Source of the DNA: Streptomyces lincolnensis
GTDB lineage: Bacteria; Actinomycetota; Actinomycetes; Streptomycetales; Streptomycetaceae
Direction of reading: 5' to 3'
Assembly: GCF_021173675.1 (NCBI RefSeq)
Contig: NZ_JAIHON010000003.1
Coordinates: 496,001 to 560,000 of the forward strand
Length of the DNA: 64,000 nucleotides
Shown here: positions 10,476 through 19,670 of the stretch, piece by piece
Layout of the letters: each line of letters begins with the position of its first letter
Position numbering within the stretch: position 1 is the stretch's first letter
Notes under the pieces: generated by a model
Seen by the model: the letters and a program-made list of their open reading frames with translations, nothing else
Databases searched by the model: none
Told to the model about the DNA's origin: nothing
Position numbers and translations under genes: made by a program

Positions 10476-11992
10476 CGACGAGCACGGTGCCGGAGCCGCC
10501 GGCCGCCGCTCCGCTCCTCGACCTCCAGGCACTGGTGGTGGCGGTGCGCAGGCGGCGCCGACTGTGGTGCCTGGTGGGGCTGCTCGGGCTGCTGGCCGGT
10601 GCGGCGGTGGCGGTCCTGCTGCCGCCACCACCGACCGCGGTGACCACCGTGCTCGTCGCGCACGAGGCGGATCAGCCGAACGACCCCGGCACCCTGATCC
10701 GCACCGACGCCGCACTGCTGCAGACCACCCGGATCGCCGGCCGGGCCCTGGAGGCCCTCGACTCCCCGCAGCGCCCGGAGGACTTCATGCGGGACTACCA
10801 GGGCCTCGGCCTGACCAACAACCTGCTGCGGATCACCGTCACAGGTGCCGACGACGCGGAAGCGGTGGCCCGCGCCAAGGCGCTGGCCGACGCGTTCGTC
10901 GAGGACCACGTACGGCGGATACGGGAAGCCGCCGACGCCGAGGCCAAGGCCCTGCTCGGTCAGCGGGACACCATGCGGGACGAACTCGCGCGGGTCAACG
11001 AGGAGATCGGGAGCGGAGCGCCGCAGAGCGACCCCGAGGCGTCGGCGAACCTGGAGTCCCTCTTCGCCCGCCGGGCCGAACTCACCTCGCGGATCGCCGA
11101 CTTCGACCAGCGCGCCGAGGAAGCACGCCTGGGCACGCCCCGGCTCGTCGCGGGCACGCAGGTCGTGGACGCCGCGCGCGCGGTGCGTCACTCCCTGCCC
11201 CGGACCGCCGTCACCAACGCCGGGATCGGGCTCGTCCTCGGACTCGCCCTCGGGCTCGCGCTGGCAGCGGTCGGCTCGGTGGTGGCGGACCGCCCCGTGC
11301 TGCGCAGGCAGATCGCGGCGAACCTGGGTGCCTCGGTCCTCGCGGAGCTGCCCCGCCGGCCGGCGATGCTGTGGCGGCGCCGACGGAACCGGGTGGCCCG
11401 CGAGCGGCTCACGACGTCCCTGGCCCGTGCAGCGCGTGACTTCGCGGAGCCGATGTCGCTGCTGGAACTGGGCTGTGCCCGCACCGTGAGCGGGATCGCG
11501 CTGGACGTCGCGAGGGTGCTGGCGGCGGAGGGGCCTCTGGTCGTCGTCGACGGTCTGCCCGGCTCGCAGCTCGCGGGCCGCCGACAGAAACCGGGGGACC
11601 CGACCGTGGTGAGCGGTGGGCACGCCGCGGCCGGGTCTCAGCACGAGCGGCGGCTGGGCGTCGGCTCGGTCGCGCCCGGCACCGCGTGGACCGACCTCGC
11701 GTACCTCGGCACCCGGACCGTGCTCGTCGTACGTGCCGGACACGGCAGCGCCGCATGGCTGCACACCGTGGCGCGGCAGCTCGCGGACCAGCACATACCG
11801 GTGATCGGTGTGGTGCTGATCGATCCCGATCCCCGTGACCGGACCGACGGCACGCTGTGGGACGGGCAACACACCGCGCCACGCGGCGGGAACGACGGGC
11901 CGGCCCGGCAGAACGGGACGGGCCCACGGCACAAGGAGCGGTCGCCCATGTGGGCGGCACGGGTCCCGGACAGCGACCAGGAGGCGCGGTAG
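10472..11992 (+). CDS. Wzz-type polysaccharide co-polymerase 2
   Basis: A 506-aa second Wzz-like protein translated from an ATG overlapping the previous stop. It has an N-terminal membrane helix (LWCLVGLLGLLAGAAVAVLL), a coiled-coil-prone central region (residues 150-215, rich in E/A/R), a second helix (AGIGLVLGLALGLALAAVGSVV) and a C-terminal domain laid out like a bacterial tyrosine kinase or ParA fold (ELGCARTVSGIALDVARVLA, then VVVDGLPG). The P-loop GKT/GKS is absent, so kinase activity is unlikely. Probably works with the preceding protein as a hetero-oligomer, which is inference from the tandem arrangement. Confidence 0.72.
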   Translation: MTTSTVPEPPAAAPLLDLQALVVAVRRRRRLWCLVGLLGLLAGAAVAVLLPPPPTAVTTVLVAHEADQPNDPGTLIRTDAALLQTTRIAGRALEALDSPQRPEDFMRDYQGLGLTNNLLRITVTGADDAEAVARAKALADAFVEDHVRRIREAADAEAKALLGQRDTMRDELARVNEEIGSGAPQSDPEASANLESLFARRAELTSRIADFDQRAEEARLGTPRLVAGTQVVDAARAVRHSLPRTAVTNAGIGLVLGLALGLALAAVGSVVADRPVLRRQIAANLGASVLAELPRRPAMLWRRRRNRVARERLTTSLARAARDFAEPMSLLELGCARTVSGIALDVARVLAAEGPLVVVDGLPGSQLAGRRQKPGDPTVVSGGHAAAGSQHERRLGVGSVAPGTAWTDLAYLGTRTVLVVRAGHGSAAWLHTVARQLADQHIPVIGVVLIDPDPRDRTDGTLWDGQHTAPRGGNDGPARQNGTGPRHKERSPMWAARVPDSDQEAR

Positions 11993-11995
11993 CAC

Positions 11996-13930
11996 ATGTG
12001 TGGCATCGCAGGCACGTATCGATGGCCGGACGGGAAGGTCGTGACCGACCGGCTCACCGAGACCCTCGCCCACCGCGGTCCGGACGGATCGGGTCGGTAC
12101 AGCCACCCCCTCGGTGACGGAGAAGTGCATCTCGGGCACCGCCGGCTGGCCATCATCGACCTGTCCGAGACCGGCGCGCAGCCGATGGCCTCGGGCGGCC
12201 TCGTCCTGACGTACAACGGCGAGCTGTACAACGCGCCCGAGCTGCGTGCCGAACTGACCTCCGCCGGGGTGCGCTTCCGCGGCACCTCCGACTCCGAGGT
12301 ACTCCTCGAGGCCTGGCGGCGCTGGGGCACCGACTGTCTGCCCCGGCTGCGCGGCATGTTCGCGTTCGGGATCTTCGACGAGCGCACCGGTGAGCTGGTG
12401 CTCGCCCGCGACCAGCTCGGCATCAAGCCGCTGTTCCTGATCCGGCGCGGCGGCGGCCTGGTGTTCGCCTCCGAGCTCAAGGCGCTGGCCGCCGCGAGCG
12501 GCGGGACGCTTCAGGTGGACCATGCCGCGCTGGTGGCCTCGCTGCTGTACTACTGGGTTCCGGACTCACGGTGCGCGTTCCGCGAGGCGGAGAAGCTCCC
12601 CCCGGGAAGCTGGCTGAAGGTGCGGCCCGACGGCCGGGTGGAGCGGGGACGGTTCTGGAACCTGAAGGACGTCGCCGCCGAGGGCCGGGACCGGGCCCGG
12701 GCCGGCGAGCGGCCGGACCTGGCGGCCGTCGTCGAGGAGTCGACCCGTCGGCACCTGCTCTCCGACGTCCCCGTGGCGACCTTCCTCTCCGGTGGCCTCG
12801 ACTCCAGTTACCTCACCGCGCTGGCGGCCCGCGACCGGCCCGGGATCGCCGCCTACACGATCGGGTTCCGCGCCGAGGACGCCAGATTCGAGGCGATGCC
12901 CGACGACCTGCGCTACGCCCGTCAGGTCGCCGAGCGCTTCGGCGTCGACCTGCGCGAGATCGAGATCGCCCCCAACGTGCTCGACCTGCTGCCACGGATG
13001 ACGCACCACCTGGACGAGCCGATCGGTGATCCCGCCGCGATCAACACCTTCCTGATCTGCTCGGCCGCCCGGGAGGCCGGGATCAAGGTGCTGCTCTCGG
13101 GGATGGGCGCCGACGAGCTGTTCGCCGGTTACCGCAAGCACCTGGCCAACCTGCTCGCGCTGCGCTATCAGCGCGTGCCCCGGCCCCTGCGGCGCGGGGT
13201 GTCCGCGGCCGTGGACCGGCTGCCGGTCGCCACGAGCCGCCGGGGGTACCGGTCGGTGCGCTTCGCGAAGCGGTTCCTCTCCTTCGCCGAACTGCCGGAG
13301 GAGACCGCGTTCCGGCGCAGCTACACCCTGTACGACCAGGACGAGCTGCTCGCCCTGCTCGATCCGGACCTGGCCGGGACGGTCGACGACGTGCTGACCG
13401 AGCACGCGGACGTCTACGAGGACAACGACCTCGACGACTTCGTCAACCGCATGTGCCTGGGCGACGCCCGGATGTTCCTGCCGGGCCTGAACCTCGCCTA
13501 CACGGACCGCTCCAGCATGGCCGCGTCCACCGAGGTGCGGGTGCCGTACGTGGACGTCGACGTGGTCAGGGCGGCGTTCGCCGTGCCCGGCGACCGCAAG
13601 ATCGTCGGACGGCAGGGGAAGGCCGTCCTGAAGGAGGCGGCCGCCTCGATCCTGCCCCGGGAGATCGTCCACCGGCCCAAGGGTCTGTTCAGCGCCCCGC
13701 TGCGCGCCTGGATGAGCCGGGATCTGGCACCCCTGGTGCGCGAGGTGGTCAACGACGGCCTGCTCGTCCGTTCCGGGTTCCTGCGCCGCGACGCGCTGGC
13801 GCGGATGGTCGCCGAGGACGCCGCCGGGCAGCGGGACTTCTCCAAGCATCTGTGGCATGTGCTGACCCTCGAGTACTGGTACCGCGACGCGATCTCCGGG
13901 TCCGGTCAGAGCGCTCGGCCGACGGCTTAG
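11996..13930 (+). CDS. Asparagine synthase (glutamine-hydrolysing) family amidotransferase
   Basis: A 644-aa AsnB-type enzyme. Cys2 directly after the initiator (MCGIAGTYRW) is the glutaminase nucleophile, with LAHRGPDGSG following. The synthase domain has the ATP-pyrophosphatase loop SGGLDSSYLTALA near residue 265. All core motifs look intact. In polysaccharide loci such enzymes are proposed to amidate uronic acids (WbpS-like role); the nucleotide-sugar dehydrogenase gene in the same operon would supply the carboxylate. Housekeeping asparagine synthesis is less likely given the context. Starts 3 bp after the previous gene. Confidence 0.88.
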   Translation: MCGIAGTYRWPDGKVVTDRLTETLAHRGPDGSGRYSHPLGDGEVHLGHRRLAIIDLSETGAQPMASGGLVLTYNGELYNAPELRAELTSAGVRFRGTSDSEVLLEAWRRWGTDCLPRLRGMFAFGIFDERTGELVLARDQLGIKPLFLIRRGGGLVFASELKALAAASGGTLQVDHAALVASLLYYWVPDSRCAFREAEKLPPGSWLKVRPDGRVERGRFWNLKDVAAEGRDRARAGERPDLAAVVEESTRRHLLSDVPVATFLSGGLDSSYLTALAARDRPGIAAYTIGFRAEDARFEAMPDDLRYARQVAERFGVDLREIEIAPNVLDLLPRMTHHLDEPIGDPAAINTFLICSAAREAGIKVLLSGMGADELFAGYRKHLANLLALRYQRVPRPLRRGVSAAVDRLPVATSRRGYRSVRFAKRFLSFAELPEETAFRRSYTLYDQDELLALLDPDLAGTVDDVLTEHADVYEDNDLDDFVNRMCLGDARMFLPGLNLAYTDRSSMAASTEVRVPYVDVDVVRAAFAVPGDRKIVGRQGKAVLKEAAASILPREIVHRPKGLFSAPLRAWMSRDLAPLVREVVNDGLLVRSGFLRRDALARMVAEDAAGQRDFSKHLWHVLTLEYWYRDAISGSGQSARPTA

Positions 13931-13948
13931 GAAATCAGAGGAGTTCGG

Positions 13949-16135
13949 GTGAAACAGGTTGTGCAGAACTACAAGAGCGGCGAGCTGGCGGTGCTCGACG
14001 TACCGGTGCCGGGGTGCAAGCCGGGCGGTGTGCTGGTCCGCAGCGCCTATTCGCTGATATCGACCGGGACCGAGCTCATGAAGGTGTCCGAGGCCGGCAT
14101 GTCGATGGTCGGAAAGGCCCGCTCCCGTCCGGACCAGGTGGCCAAGGTCATGCAGAGCGTGGCCACCAACGGGGTGCCCGCCACTTACCGCAAGGTGATG
14201 GGCAAACTGGACTCCTACACCCCGCTGGGCTACTCGCTGTGCGGGGTGGTCGAGCAGGTCGGCGTCGGCGTCGACGACGTGAAGGTCGGCGACCTCGTGG
14301 CCTGCGCCGGCAACGAGCACGCGCTGCACGCCGAACTGAACTGGGTGCCCAAGAACCTCTACACCCCGGTGCCGGACGGCCTCGCTCCCCGGCACGCGGC
14401 CTTCGGCACCGTCGGGTCGATCGCGTTGCAGGGCGTCCGCCAGGGCGAGTCACGACTCGGCGAAGTGGCCCTGGTCATCGGCCTCGGACTGATCGGGCAA
14501 CTGGTGGTGCAACTCCTCGTCGCCTCGGGAGTACGTGTCGTCGGGGTGGACCCCGATCCGGTGCGGTGCGAGCTCGCCCAGCGCCTGGGGGCCACCTCCT
14601 GCGGAGATCCCGCGTCCGCGGCCGTGGAGGTCGCCGTCGCCGAACTCACCGGCGGTCACGGCGTGGACCAGGTGTACCTGGCCGCCGGCGGCGGCAGCAA
14701 CCAGCCCGTCGAGCTGGCCGCCCGGCTCTGCCGGGACCGCGGCCGGGTCGTCGACATCGGCAAGTGCCGCCTGGACCTGCCGTGGAACGCGTACTACGAG
14801 AAGGAACTCGACGTCCGCTTCTCCCGTTCCTACGGCCCCGGCCGCTACGACCCGGAGTACGAACTGCAGGGCCGGGACTACCCGATCGGCTACGTGCGCT
14901 GGACCGAGCGCCGCAACCTGGCCTGCTTCCTCGATCTCCTCGCCCGCGGCCGCGTCGACGTGGAGCCGTTGGTCTCCCACGTCGCCGACTTCGACGACGC
15001 CGTGGAGACGTACCAGCGCCTGAAGGACGGCGACCTGAAGGCCGTGGCGGTGCTGTTCAAGTACCCCCGGCAGGTGGCGGAGGCGCAGGCTCCGGAGGTG
15101 GCCGTGCCCGCCGCTCCCGCGCGGCGCAGTCCGGTGCGGGCCGCCACGACGCCGGTGCGCCTCGCGTTCGTCGGTGCCGGGAACTACGCCACGTCGATGC
15201 TGTTGCCGCACCTGGCCGGGCGCGACGGCGTCGAGCTGTCGACCGTCGTGACCACGACGGCGCTGTCCGCGGCCAACGCGCAGCGCAAGTTCGGCTTCAC
15301 CGAGGCCACCACCGACCTCGACGCCGTACTCGGTGACAAGTCCGTCGACGCGGTGTTCGTGGTCACCCGCCACAGCTCCCACGCCGAACTGACCCGGAGG
15401 GCACTGCTGGCCGGCAAGGCCGTGTTCGTGGAGAAGCCCCTGGCCCTCACCGAGGACGAACTGGCCGGGGTGCTCGCCGCGGTGGAGGAGTCCGGCAACG
15501 ACCGGATCCAGGTCGGCTTCAACCGGCGGTTCGCACCGCTGCTGCGCGAGGCGAAGCAGCGGTTCGGCGCCCGGACCGGTCCGGCGAGCCTGCGCTACCT
15601 GGTCAACGCCGGGCGACTGCAGCACGGCAGCTGGTACCTCCAACAGGGCACCGAGGGCTCGCGGTTCGCCGGCGAGGGCGGGCACTTCATCGACACGGCG
15701 AGCTGGCTGCTGGAGGCCGACCCGGTGTCGGTGTACGCGGTCGCCGCGCCAGGCACCGACGACCTCCAGGTCGTGCTGCGCTACCCGGACGGGTCCACCG
15801 CCACCATCAGCTACGTCACCACCGGGGCGCCCGGCTTCCCCAAGGAGACGCTGGACCTGGTCGCGGACGGCAAGGTGCTGAGGCTCGACGACTTCGTGCG
15901 GGCCTCGCTGTACACGGACGGCGGGGCCGGCCGCGGGCGGTGGGTCAGTTCACGGCTGCCCAAGGCCCGGGACAAGGGCCAGAACGCCGAACTCGCCGCG
16001 TTCGTCAGGGCCGTACGGACCGGCGGGCCGATGCCCGTACCGCTGGAGTCGCTGGTCGCCACCACGGCGGCCACTCTCGCCGTGCGGGCCGGGCTGGCGG
16101 CCGGTGCACCGGTGACGTTGGCGAGGGCGCGATGA
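13949..16135 (+). CDS. Bi-domain oxidoreductase (MDR-type dehydrogenase fused to Gfo/Idh/MocA dehydrogenase)
   Basis: A 728-aa fusion. Residues 1-370 are a medium-chain dehydrogenase (GHGVDQVYLAAGGGSNQP, nucleotide-binding region VIGLGLIGQLVVQLL). Residues 405-728 are a Gfo/Idh/MocA-type domain beginning LAFVGAGNYATSMLLPHLA, with the active-site-region EKPLALTE. The Zn-ligand pattern of classic alcohol dehydrogenases is only partly recognisable. This fused architecture is typical of surface-polysaccharide loci and is regularly next to heparinase-fold genes, as here. Likely oxidises or reduces a nucleotide sugar. The GTG at 13949 has a strong AGAGGAG ribosome site. Confidence 0.85.
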   Translation: MKQVVQNYKSGELAVLDVPVPGCKPGGVLVRSAYSLISTGTELMKVSEAGMSMVGKARSRPDQVAKVMQSVATNGVPATYRKVMGKLDSYTPLGYSLCGVVEQVGVGVDDVKVGDLVACAGNEHALHAELNWVPKNLYTPVPDGLAPRHAAFGTVGSIALQGVRQGESRLGEVALVIGLGLIGQLVVQLLVASGVRVVGVDPDPVRCELAQRLGATSCGDPASAAVEVAVAELTGGHGVDQVYLAAGGGSNQPVELAARLCRDRGRVVDIGKCRLDLPWNAYYEKELDVRFSRSYGPGRYDPEYELQGRDYPIGYVRWTERRNLACFLDLLARGRVDVEPLVSHVADFDDAVETYQRLKDGDLKAVAVLFKYPRQVAEAQAPEVAVPAAPARRSPVRAATTPVRLAFVGAGNYATSMLLPHLAGRDGVELSTVVTTTALSAANAQRKFGFTEATTDLDAVLGDKSVDAVFVVTRHSSHAELTRRALLAGKAVFVEKPLALTEDELAGVLAAVEESGNDRIQVGFNRRFAPLLREAKQRFGARTGPASLRYLVNAGRLQHGSWYLQQGTEGSRFAGEGGHFIDTASWLLEADPVSVYAVAAPGTDDLQVVLRYPDGSTATISYVTTGAPGFPKETLDLVADGKVLRLDDFVRASLYTDGGAGRGRWVSSRLPKARDKGQNAELAAFVRAVRTGGPMPVPLESLVATTAATLAVRAGLAAGAPVTLARAR

Positions 16136-18126
16136 CTGTGAACTCGGGGAGTCCGGGCTGGTACCTGCGCCGGCTGTCCCGGATGAGACCGGCGGAGGTC
16201 GGCGGCCGGGTGGGCGACGCGGTGCGCAGGCGGCGGTGGCGGTCGGCGCGGCCGGACGGCCCGAGCGTGAGCGATGCCCTGTTCACCGCGGTCCTGCCCG
16301 CGGGGGCTCTCGCCGCGGTGTCGCCGGACGCCGCGAAGCGCCTCCTCGCCGAGGCCGACCGGCTGATGGTCGGACACGTCGAGTACTTCGGGGTGGTCCG
16401 CGACGACCTGGCCGACCCGGACTGGTGGTGCGACCCGAAGACCGGGCGCCGGGCCCCGTGGGGCTACGCCTTCGACGTGCCGTACCGGAACGAGGACGTG
16501 GTCGGGGACATCAAGCAGATCTGGGAGCTGTCCCGGCACCAGTACCTCACCGTGCTCTCCGCCGCCTACGCGATCACCGGGGACGAGCGGTACGCCGAGC
16601 GGGTCGCCGAGCACCTGCGGTCGTGGTGGGCGGCCAACCCACCGCTGCGCGGCGTGCACTGGATCAGCGGCATCGAGCTGGGGATCCGGCTGCTGTCCTG
16701 GGTGTGGATCCGCCGGCTGCTCGACGGCTGGCCGGGCGCGGCCGCGCTGTTCGAGGACAACCCGGTGGCGCTGAAGCAGATCTGGCACCACCAGCGCTGG
16801 CTGGCCGCCTTCCCCAGCCGGGGGTCCTCGGCGAACAACCACGTCATCGCCGAGGCCGCCGGGCAGTTCGCCGCGGCCTGCGCCTTCGGCTGGTTCCCCT
16901 CCTCGGCGCGCTGGCGGGCCGACGCGCTGCGGTCGCTGGAACGACAGCTGCGCGCCAACACCTTCGGCTCCGGCCTCAACCGTGAACTGGCCACCGAGTA
17001 CCACGGCCTGGTCCTGGAACTCGGCCTGGCCGCGCTGGCCGAGGCGGATGCCGCCGACGTGCCGGTCCCCGCGTCGATCCGGCTGGTGCTGCTGCGGATG
17101 ACGGACGCGCTCGCAGCCGTCGTGGACAACCGCCTGCGGCCACCGCGCCAGGGAGACGCGGACGACGGACACGGTCTGATCGTGGACGGCGTGGGCACCG
17201 ACCGCTGGGCCTCGCTGCTGGCCACCGGGGACGCCCTGTTCGGCCGGCTCGACTGGTGGCCGGCGGTGACCGGCACCGATGTGCGCACCCCGCTGCTGGC
17301 CGCCCTCATCAAGCCCACCCGACCGTCCGTGATGCGCCCGGTGAGCCGCCCGGCGCACTTCGCCGACGCGGGCATGACCATCCTGCGCGGCCTGCGGGAG
17401 ACGGACGAGATCTGGTGCCGCTGCGACGGCGGCCCGCACGGCTTCCTGTCCATCGCCGCCCACGCCCACGCGGACGCTCTGTCCGTGGAGGTCCGGCACG
17501 ACGGGGTCGACGTGCTCGCCGACCCGGGGACGTACTGCTACCACGGGCAGCCCGAGTGGCGGCGGTACTTCCGGTCGACCCTCGGCCACAACACCCTGCA
17601 GCTGGACGGCGATGACCAGTCCGTCTCCGGTGGCCCGTTCCTGTGGACCCGGCAGGCCCGCAGCCGCGTCCTGGTCGCCGATCCCTCCGACGAAGGGGTG
17701 GGCCGTTGGTGTGCCGAGCACGACGGCTACCGGCGCTCCGTGCACCGCCGACGGGTGGAGCTGACGGCCGCGAGCCGGGAGCTGAAGGTGGTGGACGAGG
17801 TCCGCGGCCCACACGGCCCGCGCCGGGCCGTACGCCTGGCGTTCCACCTCGGCCCGGCCATCGCCGCCGACCTGGTGGCGGACCGGGCGGAGCTCACCTG
17901 GACCCGGGACGGCGAGGACCGCTCCGCGATGCTCGACCTGCCCGGGCAGCTGTCCTGGCGGGCGCACCGTGGCGAGAGCGACCCGCCGCTGGGCTGGTAC
18001 TCCGCCGGCTTCGGGCGCAGGGAACCCGCCACCACGCTGGTCGGCACCGGCTTCGCCGACGGCGCGCAGATGTTCACCACCGTCCTCAGGTTCCGTGACC
18101 AGGGGGCCAGTGATGAGTCTCCGTGA
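16132..18126 (+). CDS. Heparinase II/III-family protein (alginate-lyase fold)
   Basis: A 664-aa protein with the helical toroid N-terminal half (VHWISGIELGIRLLSW, then SSANNHVIAEAAG) and the C-terminal beta-sandwich half. The family hallmark AAHAHADALSVEV followed by LADPGTYCYHG and FRSTLGHNTLQLDG lies near residue 450, with His/Tyr candidates for catalysis. No signal peptide is evident, so it may act in the cytoplasm or be exported another way. A uronate-containing polymer would be its natural substrate, consistent with the dehydrogenase gene upstream. It could trim or release chains, or modify intermediates. It overlaps both neighbours. Confidence 0.85.
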   Translation: MTVNSGSPGWYLRRLSRMRPAEVGGRVGDAVRRRRWRSARPDGPSVSDALFTAVLPAGALAAVSPDAAKRLLAEADRLMVGHVEYFGVVRDDLADPDWWCDPKTGRRAPWGYAFDVPYRNEDVVGDIKQIWELSRHQYLTVLSAAYAITGDERYAERVAEHLRSWWAANPPLRGVHWISGIELGIRLLSWVWIRRLLDGWPGAAALFEDNPVALKQIWHHQRWLAAFPSRGSSANNHVIAEAAGQFAAACAFGWFPSSARWRADALRSLERQLRANTFGSGLNRELATEYHGLVLELGLAALAEADAADVPVPASIRLVLLRMTDALAAVVDNRLRPPRQGDADDGHGLIVDGVGTDRWASLLATGDALFGRLDWWPAVTGTDVRTPLLAALIKPTRPSVMRPVSRPAHFADAGMTILRGLRETDEIWCRCDGGPHGFLSIAAHAHADALSVEVRHDGVDVLADPGTYCYHGQPEWRRYFRSTLGHNTLQLDGDDQSVSGGPFLWTRQARSRVLVADPSDEGVGRWCAEHDGYRRSVHRRRVELTAASRELKVVDEVRGPHGPRRAVRLAFHLGPAIAADLVADRAELTWTRDGEDRSAMLDLPGQLSWRAHRGESDPPLGWYSAGFGRREPATTLVGTGFADGAQMFTTVLRFRDQGASDESP

Positions 18127-19669
18127 AGGACCGGCCGCACGGCGCCGGGGGATCGGTCGGCGGCACTGGGCGTTCGCGCCGGTGGGGCTGGCGTTGGCCC
18201 TGTTGGCGGTGACCGGGTGTGAGAACACACCGGGCGCGCGGGCGAAGCCGAGCGCCGAACCGTCGTCCACGTCCGTCGCCCGGGCGTGCGCCCGGCCCGC
18301 GGCCGGGCCGACGAAGGCGCCCGAGGGCGCGGTCACGGTCGACGCCACGGTGGTCGGCGATCTGGCCGCGAAGACCAGCAGCAACCCGCCGAACACCACC
18401 TTCTGGCTTCGACCGGGCAAGCACCGGCTCACCCCGGACCGCTACGCGCAGGTCATCCCCAAGGAGGGCAACCGCTACCTCGGCGCGCCCGGCGCGGTGC
18501 TCGACGGACGGAAGAAGAACCAGTACGCGTTCGGCGGGGCGGCCCGCGACGTCACCATCCGCCATCTGACCGTGCAGGGCTTCGTCGCGCCGCAGGACCA
18601 GGGTGTCGTCAACCACGACTCGGCCGACGGGTGGGTGATCGAACAGACCACGATCCAGTACAACTCCGGTGCCGGACTGATGGCCGGAGCCCGCCAGCAG
18701 ATCCGCGGCAGCTGCCTGCGCGGCAACGGCCAGTACGGCCTGAACGCCTACAAGCCCGGCAACTCCATCCGTGGCCTGGTGGTCGAGGGCAACGAGATCG
18801 TGGGCAACAACACCGACGACTGGGAGCGGCGGCGAAAGGGCTGCGGCTGTACCGGGGGCGCCAAGTTCTGGGCCGTCAACGGCGCCGACATACGCGGCAA
18901 CTGGGTGCACGACAACCGCGGAACAGGGCTGTGGGCGGACACCAACAACAACGACTTCCGCATCGAGGACAACGTGCTGGAGGCCAACGACGGTGCCGCG
19001 CTGATCTACGAGACCAGCTACAACGCGGTCATCCGGGACAACACGATCCGGCGCAACAACTGGGTCGAGGGCCGTGAGAAGGCCGAGCACGGCGACAGCT
19101 TCCCGTTCGCGACCGTCTACGTGTCCGAGTCCGGCGGCGAACCACGGATCCGGGCCCGCACCGACAAGATCGAGATCTATCGGAACGTACTGGAGAACAA
19201 CTGGTCCGGGATCACCCTGTGGGAGAACGCCGACCGGTTCTGCAACAGCCCGGCCAACACCTCCTCCGGTGACTGCACCCTGCTGGTCCGGGACACCGAC
19301 CGGTGCGCCCGGCCGGCGATCGCCACCGCACCGCTCTACGACGACTGCCGGTGGAAGACCCAGCGCGTGGACATCCACGCCAACCGCTTCGTGCTGGACA
19401 AGTCCGTCGTCAAGTGCACGGAGAAGTGCGACCGCATGGCAGTGCTCGCCAACTACGGCACCTACCCGGACTGGTCGCCGTACCGGGGCGAGAAGGTGGC
19501 CGAGGCGATCACCCGCGAGCAGCGCAACCGCTGGCACGACAACGTCTACCTCGGCCCCTGGAACTTCGTCGCCCAGGACACCAGCCAGGTGCTCACCTTC
19601 AAGGGCTGGCAGGGCCGCCCCTACCAGCAGGACACGGGCAGCACCCTCGACCCGCGGGCCGGTGGTTGA
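18113..19669 (+). CDS. Lipoprotein with right-handed parallel beta-helix repeats
   Basis: A 518-aa exported protein. It has an Arg-rich N-terminus, a hydrophobic stretch and the lipobox LLAVTGC, so it should be lipid-anchored at Cys of mature residue 1. From about residue 130 repeated coils such as VVEGNEIVGNNTDDWE, IRGNWVHDNRGTGLWAD and IEDNVLEANDGAALIYE form a pectate-lyase-like beta-helix. Similar folds occur in polysaccharide lyases and C5-epimerases; no DPH-type epimerase motif was found. It overlaps the heparinase gene by 14 bp. Likely acts on the exported polymer at the cell surface. Confidence 0.85.
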   Translation: MSLREGPAARRRGIGRRHWAFAPVGLALALLAVTGCENTPGARAKPSAEPSSTSVARACARPAAGPTKAPEGAVTVDATVVGDLAAKTSSNPPNTTFWLRPGKHRLTPDRYAQVIPKEGNRYLGAPGAVLDGRKKNQYAFGGAARDVTIRHLTVQGFVAPQDQGVVNHDSADGWVIEQTTIQYNSGAGLMAGARQQIRGSCLRGNGQYGLNAYKPGNSIRGLVVEGNEIVGNNTDDWERRRKGCGCTGGAKFWAVNGADIRGNWVHDNRGTGLWADTNNNDFRIEDNVLEANDGAALIYETSYNAVIRDNTIRRNNWVEGREKAEHGDSFPFATVYVSESGGEPRIRARTDKIEIYRNVLENNWSGITLWENADRFCNSPANTSSGDCTLLVRDTDRCARPAIATAPLYDDCRWKTQRVDIHANRFVLDKSVVKCTEKCDRMAVLANYGTYPDWSPYRGEKVAEAITREQRNRWHDNVYLGPWNFVAQDTSQVLTFKGWQGRPYQQDTGSTLDPRAGG

Positions 19670-19670
19670 G

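Noticed and set aside
10067..12523. An 818-codon minus-strand open frame opposite the Wzz-like genes
   Set aside because: No recognisable domain, biased amino-acid composition and fully antisense to well-supported genes.
11996..13930. AsnB-type gene as a lasso-peptide cyclase of a RiPP cluster
   Set aside because: No precursor peptide, leader peptidase or lasso B protein nearby; the gene lies inside a co-directional polysaccharide operon with an uronate-producing enzyme.
15811..18432. An 873-codon minus-strand open frame opposite the heparinase-fold gene
   Set aside because: Same reasons: antisense of an operon gene with clear family motifs, no coherent domain.
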